From assembly GCA_019448385.1 (NCBI GenBank), contig JAGTXO010000002.1:1674001-1738000 (forward strand): DNA of 64,000 nt. Reading direction: 5' to 3'. Of this stretch, positions 52,384-63,800 are shown one piece after another (positions within the stretch are counted from its first letter, which is position 1; each line of letters opens with the position of its first letter). The notes under the pieces are model-generated. The model ran no database searches and was not told the origin of the DNA. It saw only the letters and a list, made by a program, of their open reading frames with translations. Position numbers and translations under genes: made by a program. The DNA is from Diacronema lutheri. Its lineage: Eukaryota; Haptophyta; Pavlovophyceae; Pavlovales; Pavlovaceae.

Positions 52384-55271
52384 ATGTTCGCGCCGGCTCT
52401 CTTGGCGGGTGACGCTGTGGCTGGGATGCGGACCTGCCGGGTTGTCGCGCTCGGCCTCCTGTGCGTCGGCGGGGCGAATGCGGGCAGTTGGCCCCTGCGG
52501 CGCGCGGCGCGAGAGCGCAAGCAAGAGGAACCTCCCTCCGAGAGCGAGCTCTCGCGCCAGCGCCTGCGCACCTACGAGACTGCGCTCCGCGTGCAGCACC
52601 TCAAGCTGCAGGAGCTCTCGCTGCGCAACTATGAACTCGAGCGCGCGCTCTCGTACACGCTCAACGTCTTCGTCGTGTCAATCGTGTGGCCGCGAATCTC
52701 GCGGCTTGTTGCCGCGCTCGTCAAGCGCGGCCTACGCCCCTCACACGCGCACCGCACCACCTTTTCCGACGTCGCGGGCTCGGTCGAGGCAAAGCGCGAG
52801 CTGCAAGAGGTCGTCGAGTTCCTTCGCCACCCGAAGAAGTGAGCGGGCCTGCGCGCGGCTGCGCGCAGTGTCACGTCCATGGCGGCGCGCTGCGTGCCGC
52901 TGCGCTGCCGCCGCTGCGCTGCTACGCCGCGCTCACGTGTGCGGCCGCCGCCTCGCGCGGCGCGCGCTCGCCCGCGCCTCACGCTAGGTTTAAGCAGGTC
53001 GGCGCTCGCGTGCCGAAGGGCGTGCTGATGGAAGGCGCGCCGGGTGTAGGCAAGACGCTGCTCGCACGCGCCGTCGCGGGCGAGGCTGGCGTCTCGTTCC
53101 TCGACACGTCGGGCGCGGCGCTCGGCTCTACGATCTATGTCGGCGTCGGCGCAAGCAAGGTGCGGGCTCTGTTCGCTGAGGCGCGACGCAAGCGGCCGTG
53201 CATCGTCTTCATCGACGAGATCGACGCTCTGGGTGGGCGGCGGGACTCGAGCCCCGGCGGTGCCGAGTCCTCGCGCACGCTTAACCAGCTGCTTACAGAG
53301 ATGGACGGTTTCGAGGGCGACACGGGCGTCGTCGTTATCGGTGCGCGTGCGCGTGCCGCCATGCGCTCTGCCCCTGCGCGCTGTCTGCCCCTGCGCGCTG
53401 TCTGCCCCTGCGCGCTGTCTGCCCCTGCGCGCTGTCTGCCCCTGCGCGCTGTCTGCCCCTGCGCGCTGTCTGCCCCTGCGCGCTGTCTGCCCCTGCGCGC
53501 TGTCTGCCCCTGCGCGCTGTCTGCCCCTGCGCGCTGTCTGCCCCTGCGCGCTGTCTGCCCCTGCGCGCTGTCTGCCCCTGCGCGCTGTCTGCCCCTGCGC
53601 GCTGTCTGCCCCTGCGCGCTGTCTGCCCCTGCGCGCTGTCTGCCCCTGCGCGCTGTCTGCCCCTGCGCGCTGTCTGCCCCTGCGCGCTGTCTGCCCCTGC
53701 GCGCTGTCTGCCCCTGCGCGCTGTCTGCCCCTGCGCGCTGTCTGCCCCTGCGCGCTGTCTGCCCCTGCGCGCTGTCTGCCCCTGCGCGCTGTCTGCCCCT
53801 GCGCGCTGTCTGCCCCTGCGCGCTTTCTCGTGTGCGCGCCGTGCGCACCGCCGCGCACTTCCTCCGCGTGCACACCGCGCACTCGTCCGCGGCGACTTGA
53901 TACGGCGCGGTCCGGGCCTGTCCGGCCGGCCCTGGCGCGCATCGTCACGCCGACGCCCATGTCACGCTGTCGCAGGCGCGACGAACCGCGCCGACGTGCT
54001 CGACCCTGCCCTCCTCCGCGCCGGCCGCTTTGACCGGCGCGTGCCCATTGACCCCCCCAACGTCGAGGAGCGCGTCGACATCTTACGAGTACGCGCACGC
54101 ACCGCGTTGCACCTTGCGCTCCGCGCGCACGGCCGCCGCTCGCTGCGCGCGTGCGCCGCGTGCGGGCCGTTCGTCGCGTGCGGGGTGCGCGTGCGTGCGC
54201 GCAGCCGCGCGAGCTGCGGCCAGCGCGCGCCTGTTTGTGGAAAGTCACCGCCTCTCTCAGCCCGCACGCGCTCGCCGGGCCGCTTGTCGCGCGCGTTCCT
54301 CCCGCTGCGGCCCCCAGGTGCATGCCAAGGGCAAGGAGCTGTCCGCAGACGTTGACCTCGCCTCGCTAGCACGCCGCACCTCCGGCTTCTCCGGCGCCGA
54401 GCTCGCGACGCTGCTCAACGAAGCGGCGATCGCGACCGCGTGCCGCAACGGGTCCGTGATTAAGCTCGCCGACGTGGACGCCGCGCTGGAGAAGCAGCAA
54501 ATAGGGCTGCGCCGACCGAGCCACATGGCGGCGCGCGTGCGCGCGACGATCGCCGTGCATGAGGCCGGCCACGCGTGCGTCGCGCTCCTCACGCGGTACG
54601 ACAAGGTGGCCAAGGTGACCATCTTGCCCCGCTCGAGCGGCGTCGGCGGTTTCACGGCGTTCGCGAACGCTGACGAAACCGACGATGGCGACGAGTGTGC
54701 CAGCCTACCGACGCGCGAGCGGCTGCTCAAGCGGCTGCAGGTGCTCCTCGCCGGACGCGTCGCCGAGGAGATCGCCTTTGGCCACCAGCGCGTGACCGTC
54801 GGCGCGAGCGACGACCTGCGCCGCGCGCACGCGCTTGCGCGCGATATGGTCACGCGCTACGGCATGGCCGGCAACGACCTCGGTCTGACAGCGCCCGAAG
54901 GGCTCGCGGGCCCGCGCGGGGGCGGCGGTCTGCCCGAGGTGGTCGCGCGCCGTGTCTCGCGCAGCGTCGACCTGCTCCTCAGTTCGAGCTATTCTGAGTG
55001 CCGGCGGACGATGCGCGCGAATTGGAAGTTGGTCGACGCGATGCGCGCGGCGCTCCTCGACAAGGAGACGCTGTCCGCGGCGGAGGTGGACGTGCTCTTC
55101 GCCGCGCACCCGCCCGTCAGCGCCTACTTTTGGGCGCGCCTGTGGGCCAGGCTGCCCACGCTGCCCGCGATGCCGCAGCTGCCCGCACCGGCAGACGCGC
55201 CCGCCATCGCTGAACCGCGGCCCGCGCTCGAGCCGCGCGCGCCAAACCAGCCCGTGCCTGCACCCGCGTGA
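52384..55271 (+). CDS. FtsH/i-AAA type membrane metalloprotease
   Basis: Four exons (52,384-52,838; 52,988-53,340; 53,976-54,088; 54,318-55,271), all GT-AG and in frame, give 624 residues. A hydrophobic N-terminus ([20 protein letters not shown] from the second Met at 52,426) precedes a charged coiled stretch and one membrane span ([20 protein letters not shown]). The AAA module has [20 protein letters not shown], Walker A GAPGVGKT, Walker [12 protein letters not shown], pore loop and the second region of homology [20 protein letters not shown]. The M41 protease has HEAGHA (zinc ligands and catalytic Glu) and [18 protein letters not shown] with the third ligand. FtsH proteases remove damaged or unassembled membrane proteins in plastids or mitochondria. 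The short N-terminus with a signal-like start fits plastid or secretory routing. The Pro-rich tail is unusual. Confidence 0.9.
53378..53826. repeat. 17-bp minisatellite in FtsH intron 2 (~26 copies)
   Basis: The unit CTGCGCGCTGTCTGCCC repeats without visible change across ~445 bp; the flanks carry partial units. Because 17 is not a multiple of three and the unit lacks stops, all frames on both strands are open, which creates long spurious ORFs. Confidence 0.97.
53897..53930. repeat. Copy of the CGGCGCGGTCCGG repeat end
   Basis: GATACGGCGCGGTCCGGGCC followed by TGTCCGGCC resembles 14,934-14,966, in FtsH intron 2 after the minisatellite. Confidence 0.6.
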
Positions 55272-55403
55272 GGGCGTGACGGATGGCTCTGCCGCGGGCG
55301 CACAGCGCGCTCCCACGGGAAACTCGCGCTTCTGTACACATTTCGCCCTGACTCCTTCCTATCACTTTTCTCAGAAAAACAAACGAACAGAGCTGGCGCA
55401 ATC

Positions 55404-58400
55404 TCATAGCTGCATGCCGCTCGCGTCGTCTACTGCGTGCTCGGCGGCTTGCGCGAGCGACGCCTGTTGCTCCGCGTGCGACAGCGCCAGCTCGCACACC
55501 TGGTGCACGCGCTGCGGCAGCGATGCACGCACGTGCTCGGGCACAGGCGGGTCATCCACCTCGAGGCGGAGCGCAACAGCGCGACCAATGTATGCCAACG
55601 TCTGCGAACGAACAGAGGCGTGCAGAGGGGCCGGAGAGTGAGCGCCGCGCGCGCGCGCGCGCGCGCCGCGACCGCCGCTGGCGCGATGAGGCATGTTCTG
55701 TTCAAACCACTGGGGGCGCAAACCGAGCGCGGAGCGTGCGGCGCGCGGCGCGCTGCGTCACAGGGCCGCGGCGCGCACATCGATCCTGCTGTGCGCGTGC
55801 TGATAGACGATCGCGCGGAAGAGCAGGGAAGACTGTGCCGTCGCAGCAAGCTGGTCGTCGCCCTCCCAGCCCGCGGAGGGCGCGCTGAGCCGCGCCCAGA
55901 CCGTTGGCAGTTCCGCGCTGATTGCCTCGCTCCTGTCACGCACGGTGCGCGCGCGCGCGCGCGCGAACGCGAACGCGCGCGCGGGCGCGGCGCACGCACA
56001 GCGTGAGCGCGACGCGGCGCGGGCGCGAGGGCAGGTGCGAACGGATCGCGCCGAGTGCGCGCGCGTGCACCAAATGGCGCAGAGGATGTCTGCACGCGCC
56101 CGACTGACGCGCTCGAGCTGACTGGCTTCGCCCGAGCGCGGCGCGAGCGCGCCGCCGTCGGCGCCGACGCGCGGCGCGCGGTCGTCGGCGGCCGCGTCGT
56201 CCTCCTCCCAGCGCGACCTGTGCCACAAGTCGAGTGCGAGGAAAACGTCTGACTCGCTCAACGCCGGCGCGCCACGACCGCCATCGCCGTCACCACCGTC
56301 ACTACGACCACCGTCACCATCGCCACCGCGACCGCCATTGCTGTCGGCCGCGTGCGAGAGCGTCTCCATGATCAGCTCGACCGCGGAGCGCACGGGCGCA
56401 TCGCTCGCGCCGTACAGGCCGTCGAGCATTCGCTGCGCCTCGACCACGTAGATCAAGTCGTCCGCGCGCTCGAGCGGCCACGTCGCTGGGACGCCCGCCG
56501 GCGCGGCCGTCGCCGGCCCGACCGACGACTCGGTCGGCGCGACAAGGACGGCGACGGGCTTGGGCGGCATGGCGCCAAAGAGCTGGCCTGCCACCGCGCT
56601 CAGTGGCATGTCCGCGGACGCGCCCGCCGGCGCTGCCGGCGCGCTCGCCAGATGCGCGAGCTTGCCCACGTGCGCGAAGAGCGATCGGACACTGAGTGAG
56701 TTGGTCTCAGTCAGCGCCTGAGGGTACAGCGTCTCCGCCGCGCGGGCGAACGCGCGCGCGCCGCCGTTGGCCGTTTCGTTGCTCGACGCGGCGGTTCCGT
56801 CGGACGCGTCCGCACACCACGGCACCGCCGCGAGCGGGTCAAACGGCGCGCGCGGCTCAAAGGCGCCCGCCCCCGCGCCGAGGTCGGCGCGCGCCTCCGC
56901 CGCGGCGGCCGACGCGTCCGTCGCGGACTCGCGCGCGCCCACTTTCAAATGGTGCAGCCAGAGGAGCCTCGGGTGCGCTTTGAGGAAGAGCTCGACGTCG
57001 TCGTCGCACTCGGCGGGCAGTTGCAGCAGCAGCGGCAGCGTCGACGAGCCGCACGCCAGGTAGTAGCGAAGAAGCGCATGCACAAAGCCGCCTCCCGTCG
57101 CAGCATCCGCCGACTCGGCGTCCGCCTCCGCTGGTGGCGCCGGCCCGAGCTCCCACGCCCAGAGCGCGCGCGCGCCCGGCGCGGCCGTGCGGTGGAAGCG
57201 GCGCAGGTAGTGCGCGACGCGCTCGCCGCTCTCGCCGCGCGCCTCCCCGCTTGAGCTCAGCTCGGCGAGCAGGGAGAATTCGTGGAACTCGTCACACATG
57301 TCGAGCGCGAGCGTGTGTGCGCAGCGCCCGGCCGCGCCGCCACGCGCGCCCGGCGCGCCGGCGGCGGACGGCTCGGCGGGCACCAAGGCGCGCGCCGCCT
57401 CGCGCCGCGCGCGCGCAAGCAAGCAGACCGCGCGTTTGAATTGCGGCGCGCTACGCGCGGCCGTTTCGGCCTCGGGCCGGCCGTCGGCGCCGGCCACGGC
57501 GGCCCACTCGGCAGCTGTTCGGCCGACGAGGGCGCGGACGCCTGCACCGGCGAGCGCGCGCGCGGCGCCCAGCAGCTCGAGCGCCGTCTGCTCCCCCATC
57601 CCCACGCTCGCGTCGCCGCCGCCGCCGCCGAGGCGCGACGGCGCGGGCTGCGCGCACCACGCGGTAACGATGCGCGCGCAGTGCGTGAGCGAACGTCGTG
57701 CGTTTGAATCGCACAACCAGCGCGCGAACGGGCCGCCGGCCGCGGCGCGTTCCGTCGGCGCGCGCGGCGATGCGCCGGCCGTCGCGCGCTCCGCCGCGCC
57801 GACGAACGCCTCGCCCACACGCAGCAGCAGCAGGAGCGCGTGCGCGACGGACGCCGCGCGTTGCGAACCATCAGGCCCAGCGCATTGCGCGCCGACTGCG
57901 GCGATCGCGCCGGCAAGCTCGGGCAGCCAGGCCTCGATCCGGTCAACGTCACGGTAAAAGGCGGCGCCGGCGGCGCCGGCGGCGATCGGCGCGGCCGCGC
58001 CGCCGCTCGCGCATCGGCTGAGGGACGCGTGAAGCTGCGCGAGTGCGAGGCTTGCGCCTAGGTCAGTTGTGGACTCGGCGCGCGCCCCAGCCGCGTCGCT
58101 GCCCGATGCGAGGGTGGCGAGCGCGTTGTGCTCAGCGCGGAGCGCGCGCGCGCTTTCGAGGCGCGCTTCGTTGTCAAGCAGCACCTCGGCGAGCGTGCGC
58201 TCCGCCGCCCACGCCTGCTCCGTGGCGTCTGCGTCCGCGCAGCGGTCGGCGCCATCGCCGGCCGCGCCGGCCGCCGCGCGCGCCCCGCTGTCGCCCATGC
58301 CAACAACCTCGTACGCGCGCGCGCGCAGCGGCATGCGGAGGACGTCGGGCGGGAGCGTCTCGTGCAGCAGCGCGCACAGCGTGCGATGGCGGCTCGCCTT

Positions 58401-59147
58401 CTCGTCGAGGAGCATAGAGACGAGCAATGGCGTCGCGGCCGCGATGCCGTTGGCCGCCTGCGCGCCGCGCGTGCCAAACGTGGAGGGTGGCTGTGAGGGC
58501 GCGCCAACGGCCGCGCACGCGCCCGAGCCGACGGTGGGCAGCGACGACTGCGCAAGGAGCTTGGCGGAGAGCGTGCACGCCGCCTGCGCGATCGCCAGCC
58601 GGCCGTTCTCGCGGTCGCGCGCGAGGAGCGATTCGAAGCATGCGGCCGCCGCGGCGGCACCTGAGCGGACGTACTCGGCGTACGCGGCTGGCAGGTAGGG
58701 CGGGCGGCAGGTCGTCGGCGGGTCGATGGGCCCGGCGATAGTTACGCGCGTGAGAACGCGCAGGGCGCGCGCGCGCGCGCGCGCGGAGCGTCGCGTCAAA
58801 CCAGACTCGCGCGCGCACGGAATGGGGCGGCGTGGCGGCGGTGCGCGCGTGCGCGCGCGGGATGGCGCTCGGCGAAGCAAGGCCGGCGGCGCAGCGCGCG
58901 GCACCGCACCCTGCAGCGTCTCCTCCGCCTCGCCCGCCCCCGAGAGGACAAACGCGGGGCCGTGCCGCGGCTCGCGCAGCGGCTCGTATGGCGTCGAGGG
59001 CACGTCGGACGCGACATGCTCCCAGTCCGAGCCAACGGACGAGGGTGCGGGCGCGGGCTCGGCCGCGCGCGCGCTCGCGGCGAACGCCGCCGAGCGCGGG
59101 CTCGCCGCGACAAGCGTTGGCCGCGGCGCCTTGACGAATGCGAACAT
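55404..59147 (-). CDS. NUP133-like nucleoporin
   Basis: Four minus-strand exons (59,147-58,910; 58,687-56,071; 55,932-55,779; 55,601-55,404) join in frame at GT-AG sites to 1,068 residues. After a short disordered start, the protein is helical throughout. Near the middle to C-terminal end are LPLLLQLPAECDDDVELFLK, AHPRLLWLHHLKVGARESAT, then RADDLIYVVEAQRMLDGLYG, SESDVFLALDLWHRSRW and ADILCAIWSEAISAELP. This order (hairpin after HP.L.WL..L...., then E.Q, then alpha-helices with a conserved ..iW) matches the C-terminal alpha-solenoid of Nup133, a Y-complex scaffold of the nuclear pore. The N-terminal beta-propeller of Nup133 is not present, so either it is a separate gene or this is a C-terminal-only homologue. 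A minus-strand start 127 bp from AHA1 implies a shared promoter. Confidence 0.55.
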
Positions 59148-59274
59148 TGTGCGGGCCGCACGATGGTTGTCGCGCGCGCGCGGAGAGAGGCGCCCCTTTT
59201 GAAAATGTCGTAACTTGTTGTCGCACCTGTGTCTGGACGCTCGCGGTGTTGCGCGCCAACCGCCCGGAGGAATC
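59148..59274. promoter_or_regulatory. 127-bp bidirectional promoter of the NUP133-like gene and AHA1
   Basis: Two divergent start codons lie 127 bp apart. In between is GGCGCCCCTTTTGAAAATG at ~59,189-59,207, close to GGCGCCCCTTTTTAAAATG at ~6,671-6,689, so the motif may be a core promoter element. Confidence 0.5.
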
Positions 59275-60675
59275 ATGGCGAAGTTGGGCGAGGGCGACGA
59301 GCGCTGGATCGTGAAGGAGCGCGATGACGGCCGCAACGTCAACGCATGGCACTGGTCCGCGCGCGCCGCCCGACGACGCGTCTCGCAACGCTCGCGCGCG
59401 CGCGCGCGCGCGGCGCACTGGAACGCGCGGCGCGAGCGCGGCGCGGGACCTGCGCGGTCGCGCATGCGTTCACGTCGCGGCCGCCGCGCGCCTCTATGTA
59501 CGATCGCACACGAGCGCAGGGAGGAGCGCGACCAGACGGAATGGGCGAAGAAGCGCCTGCGCGAGATGCTCGGCGGCCTCACGATCCTAGACGATGCGAC
59601 TGGCTCGTGCAAGATCACGGCGATCGACTCGATCACGGGCGAGGTGACGCTGCAGTCGCGCAAGCAGCGCAGATTCGCTATCTACGAGCTCGACATCTCG
59701 CTCAAATGGGAGGGCCAATACTTTGACGCCGACGGCAAGGCAGACGTCGAGGCCAAGGGCACGATGCGGATAGAGGACTTGTCTGAGGAGACACTCGACG
59801 GCATGCCGTGTGATGTGACGTGCGACTCGGTCGCGGGTCGGAGGGCCGAGCTGAAGGAGCTCGTGCGCACCAAGGGCGCCCCCATCGTCAAGGCCGCGTG
59901 CCTCGAGTTCGTCAAGGAGCTCAAAGCGCTCGTCCTCGCTGGTCAGACGAGCGACGAGGCGGGCGCCGACGCGGCCGCCGCCGTGGCCGCGGCCGACGCA
60001 GCCGCGACCAAGCTGCCAGCCAAGCCACCGCCCACCGCGCGCGCGAACAACTCGTACGTCACCTCGAGCGCCGACAGCGCGGCGGAGACCGCCAAGCTCG
60101 AGGTCGAGTACACATTCCCGCTGAACGCGAGCTTTGTGTACGAGTCACTCCTCGACGCGAACCGGATGCGCGCCGCGACGGCGGCGGACGCGTCGATCGA
60201 CGCGACTGTGGGCGGGGACATCCGCCTGTTCAACGGGTCTGTCGAGGGCAAGCTCGTCGAGCTGGTGCGCGCGCCGTTTGCGCCACGGGCCGCCCACTGC
60301 GCGACGAACCACGGCGCGCCACGCGCTGCGCTGCGTGGCACCCGTCTCCACGCTGTGGCGCCCTCACTCGCGCACGCGCGCCTCATCGCGCCTTGGGCCT
60401 CCCGGTCGGGCCACCGGGTGTGTCCGGTGTCCGGTGTCCCGCCCTCGCTCGCGCAGGTGCCTGGCGCGAAGATTGTGCAAAAGTGGCGCTTTAGCACGTG
60501 GCAGCCCGGCCATTTCTCGGACGTGACCATCACCCTTGCGATGGATGGCGGGAACACGAAGCTCCGGCTGGTGCAGACGGGCGTGCCGGTGGAGGAGCGC
60601 GATCGGACGGAGAAGGGGTGGCGCGTGATGATCTTCGACCGGCTCAAGATGGTGCTCGGCGGCATCCCGCCGTGA
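59275..60675 (+). CDS. AHA1: AHA1, activator of Hsp90 ATPase
   Basis: Three exons (59,275-59,354; 59,520-60,264; 60,457-60,675) with GT-AG junctions give 347 residues. The start MAKLGEGDERWIVKERDDGR then NVNAWHW|EERDQTEWAKKRL is the AHA1 signature: an Hsp90-middle-domain binding N-terminal domain. The body (DISLKWEGQYFDADGKADVE, a calycin-like domain) is followed by an Ala/Pro linker (~residues 205-235) and the C-terminal AHSA1/START-like domain (EVEYTFPLNASFVYESLLDA, then IVQKWRFSTWQPGHFSDVTI). AHA1 stimulates ATP hydrolysis by Hsp90 in the cytosol. It is a normal length for the family and has no visible defect. Confidence 0.93.
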   Translation: MAKLGEGDERWIVKERDDGRNVNAWHWSARAARRRVSQRSRARARAAHWNARRERGAGPARSRMRSRRGRRAPLCTIAHERREERDQTEWAKKRLREMLGGLTILDDATGSCKITAIDSITGEVTLQSRKQRRFAIYELDISLKWEGQYFDADGKADVEAKGTMRIEDLSEETLDGMPCDVTCDSVAGRRAELKELVRTKGAPIVKAACLEFVKELKALVLAGQTSDEAGADAAAAVAAADAAATKLPAKPPPTARANNSYVTSSADSAAETAKLEVEYTFPLNASFVYESLLDANRMRAATAADASIDATVGGDIRLFNGSVEGKLVELVRAPFAPRAAHCATNHGAPRAALRGTRLHAVAPSLAHARLIAPWASRSGHRVCPVSGVPPSLAQVPGAKIVQKWRFSTWQPGHFSDVTITLAMDGGNTKLRLVQTGVPVEERDRTEKGWRVMIFDRLKMVLGGIPP

Positions 60676-60818
60676 CGGCGCGAGTTAGAGTGGCGGCGTC
60701 AGCGGCGCGCGCGCCACTCGCTCCGACGTCACATGCGCCGCAAAGCTCACAGTCAGAGCAGTGGCACAGAACTGATAGGGTTCGAATGGCGGCCTGAAAA
60801 GCTGTTGTGTTGGCCCAA

Positions 60819-63800
60819 ATGACAGCGGCGGCGGAGCTGGCCGCGCACCTGCTGCCTGAGGAGCAGGGGCGTGTCGGCGCGCCGCAGGGTGAGCGATGGT
60901 TGCACTGGGTGCACGTCATTGTCTTCATCGCGAGCACGGTCGCATCCGCGTCCGCATGGGGCGCGAGCGCAGCAGCGCTCTGCTACCACTTTGCGTGGTC
61001 CGCGTGCTTCAGCTGGCTGCTCGTCTGGCTTGCGGGCGCGCATGACGCGGCGCAGCGCGCCGGCTTCCTCATCGACGCCGCCGACGAGAACGTTGCTGCG
61101 CTCCTCCGCGCTGCGCGCCAGCACGGCCCGCGCGCGCACGCGCGCGCGCCGCCGCCCACCGCCACCGTATACGTCACCGTCTTCACCGAATCCTTTGAGC
61201 GCGTGCTCAGGCCGACGATCGAGCAGGCGGCGCGCGTGGTGCGGCGGTACAACGAGGTGTGCATGCGTGCTGGCGCCGCGCCGCCCGGCGCTGCGCCGCT
61301 CGCCAACCTCATCATCCTCGACGACGGCCTGCAGCTCCTCCCGGCGCGCGAGCGCGACGCGCGGCTTCGCTACTATCATTCGCGCGGCGTCGCGTACGTC
61401 GCGCGCGCGCGCAGCGGCGCGTGCGGCTTTGTGCGCGAGGGTTTCTTCAAGAAGGCGGGCAATCTGAACCACGCGCACGCCGTTTCGCGAGCCGCCGCCG
61501 CCGACGTCGCGCGCGACGCGGAGGTGCGCGCGGCGTGTGCGGCCGCGGCGGACGCGCACGCAAGCTTCCAGCTGCGCGCTAGCACGGGCCCGTGCCGCGT
61601 GCCAGTCGAAACGGACAGCGATGCAGCTAGTGCCCTGCCCGCGCCTGCGCCGGGTGACTTGCCCATACCCTCGAACGGCCGCCGCGCGCTCGAGCCCACG
61701 TGCGCGCGTGCGAGTTTGGAAAGGCCAAGCTCGCAACGTCGCGCGCCCGACGTGCCCGCCATTGTGTCTGCCTCGCCCTTCTCCTCGTCGGCGCCAGCGA
61801 GCGGCGAGACGGCGCCGGTGGCGCCTACCGACAGCGCCGGTGCGTTCTGCTGCCCGCTCGCCTCGCCGTGGTGCTCGTTGCGCGCGTGTGCGCTGCGCGA
61901 ACGCCCGCGCGGCGGCGCGCGCGCATGGGACGAGCCGCCGACGCGCGAGCAGCTGGGCGCGGCACGGGTGCACGGCGACGTGCGGCTGGGCGAGATCCTG
62001 CTGCTCTTGGACAACGACTCGTTCGCGCCCGACGACGCGCTCGTCGATTCGGTGGCGCTTCTCGCCGCCGAGTCGCGCGCAGGCTTTGTGCAGCATGTTT
62101 CCGCGCCGCTCGCCGATGGCGTATGCCTCGCGACGTCGCTGCACGCGGTCTCATCGCTCGTCTTCTGGGGCGTGACGATGCGCGCGCGCGCGTGGGCCGC
62201 GCCCGCGCCGCTGCTCGGGCACAACGTCGCGCTGCGCCGCTCGGCGCTCGAGCAAGCCGGCGGGTACCACACGGGCCGTGGCGCCGACGACCTGAGCACC
62301 GGCGTCGCGATGCGGCTGCGCGCGGGCTCGTACGGCGTGCTCGCGAAGCTCTACCCGTGGCACGCCGGCTTCCGCGAGGGCCTGCCGCGCTCGTACCGCC
62401 AGCTCGCGCGCCAGTGGCGCCGGTACGGCGCAGTCGCGAATGGGACTGTCAGTCAGCCACTCCCTGACTGGCGTCGCAAGGGCGCGCTACAGTCAGACAT
62501 GGCGGCGCTGCTGCTGCTGCCGGGCGCAGAGGACGCGCGCGGCGCGGCGTGCGACTGCGCGACGCACGCGCTCGAGCTTGGGCCGGACGCGCGCGCGCAC
62601 CTCGGCGGTCCGCCGCCGGCATACGCGGCAGCGGTGGCGCGGCGAGGCGCGCGCGCCGCGCGCGTGCCCGCGGCCGAGTGTTTGGACCTTTTGCAGTTTT
62701 GGCTGCCAGGCGTGCAAGGGTTGTGCTTCTTTGGCATCTTCTTGCCCGCCGTGCTCTTCGCGCTGCTGCGCGGCTGCGCGGGGCCGGAAGGCGGCGGCTT
62801 TGGAATACGAGCGCGGTGGGACGCGCCTGGTTTTGCAATGGCCGGCACCGCAGGGGAGGCGTGGGCGTTGGACGGCGCATTGCAGTCCGGCGCGTGGGCG
62901 GTGGCTGATGCGTCGCGGTCGGGCATCGCGCTCGGCATCAGCGCCAGCGCCGGCGGAGGCGGAGGCGGAGCCGGCGGCGCACACGGCACCTCGCGTGAGC
63001 GCAGTGACGCCGTCGCAACGGCCCGCGCGCCGCCCGCCACGCGGTGGTGGTCGGAAGTTTCCTGGAAAAGGACGCCGCACCTCGGGCTGCCGATCGGGCT
63101 GGCGGTCTCGCTGCTCCTGCCCGCCGCGGCGTCTGCCGTGCTCCGCGCGCAGCGCGACGCGCCCGCCGTGCGCGCGCGCGCGCACGTGGCGCACGCGCTG
63201 CTCGGCGCGCCCCTGCACGTCTCACTGTGGTTCGCCTTTACACTCGGCTTTTGCATCGACCACGCGCTCAAGCGCGTCTCGGCATACGCGCACACGAACA
63301 CCCACGCTGAGGCGGCGCTCGGCGCGCGCGCGCACATGCGAGCGCACTGCGCTCAGATCGGTTACGGCCTCGCGTGCTGCGCGTGCTCTGGCGCGGCGCT
63401 TGCGCGCGCGCCCGCGCGGCTTGCGCCCGCGGCGGTCGCCGCGCTGGTCGTTGGCCTCAATCTCGCGGGCGCGCCCTTCTTGCTCGACCCGCCCGCGCTA
63501 CTCACCCGAGCGCCGGCCGACGTCGTGCGCGTCGCGCTCGCGGCGCTCGCGCGCGCGCGCGCAACGTGCTCGGCATGCGCGGCGCGCGCGCACGAGCGCC
63601 GCGCGTCGCTGCTGCAAACGCTTGGGGTGAGGCGAGACCGCACCGCGCCGTGCGCGCGACCGGCGGCAGCGGCCGAGCTGGAGTGCGCAATAACGTCCGG
63701 CGTCGGGACGCGGACGCAAGCGCCGGAGCTGGAGGGGCGAGGTGTCGGAGGCGTCTCGCGGGCAGCTCGCCTCGCTGCCGAGCCTGCAGCGAGCAAGGCT

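Noticed and set aside
53378-53826. CRISPR-like array
   Set aside because: The 17-bp units follow each other with no spacers, in a eukaryotic intron: a plain minisatellite.
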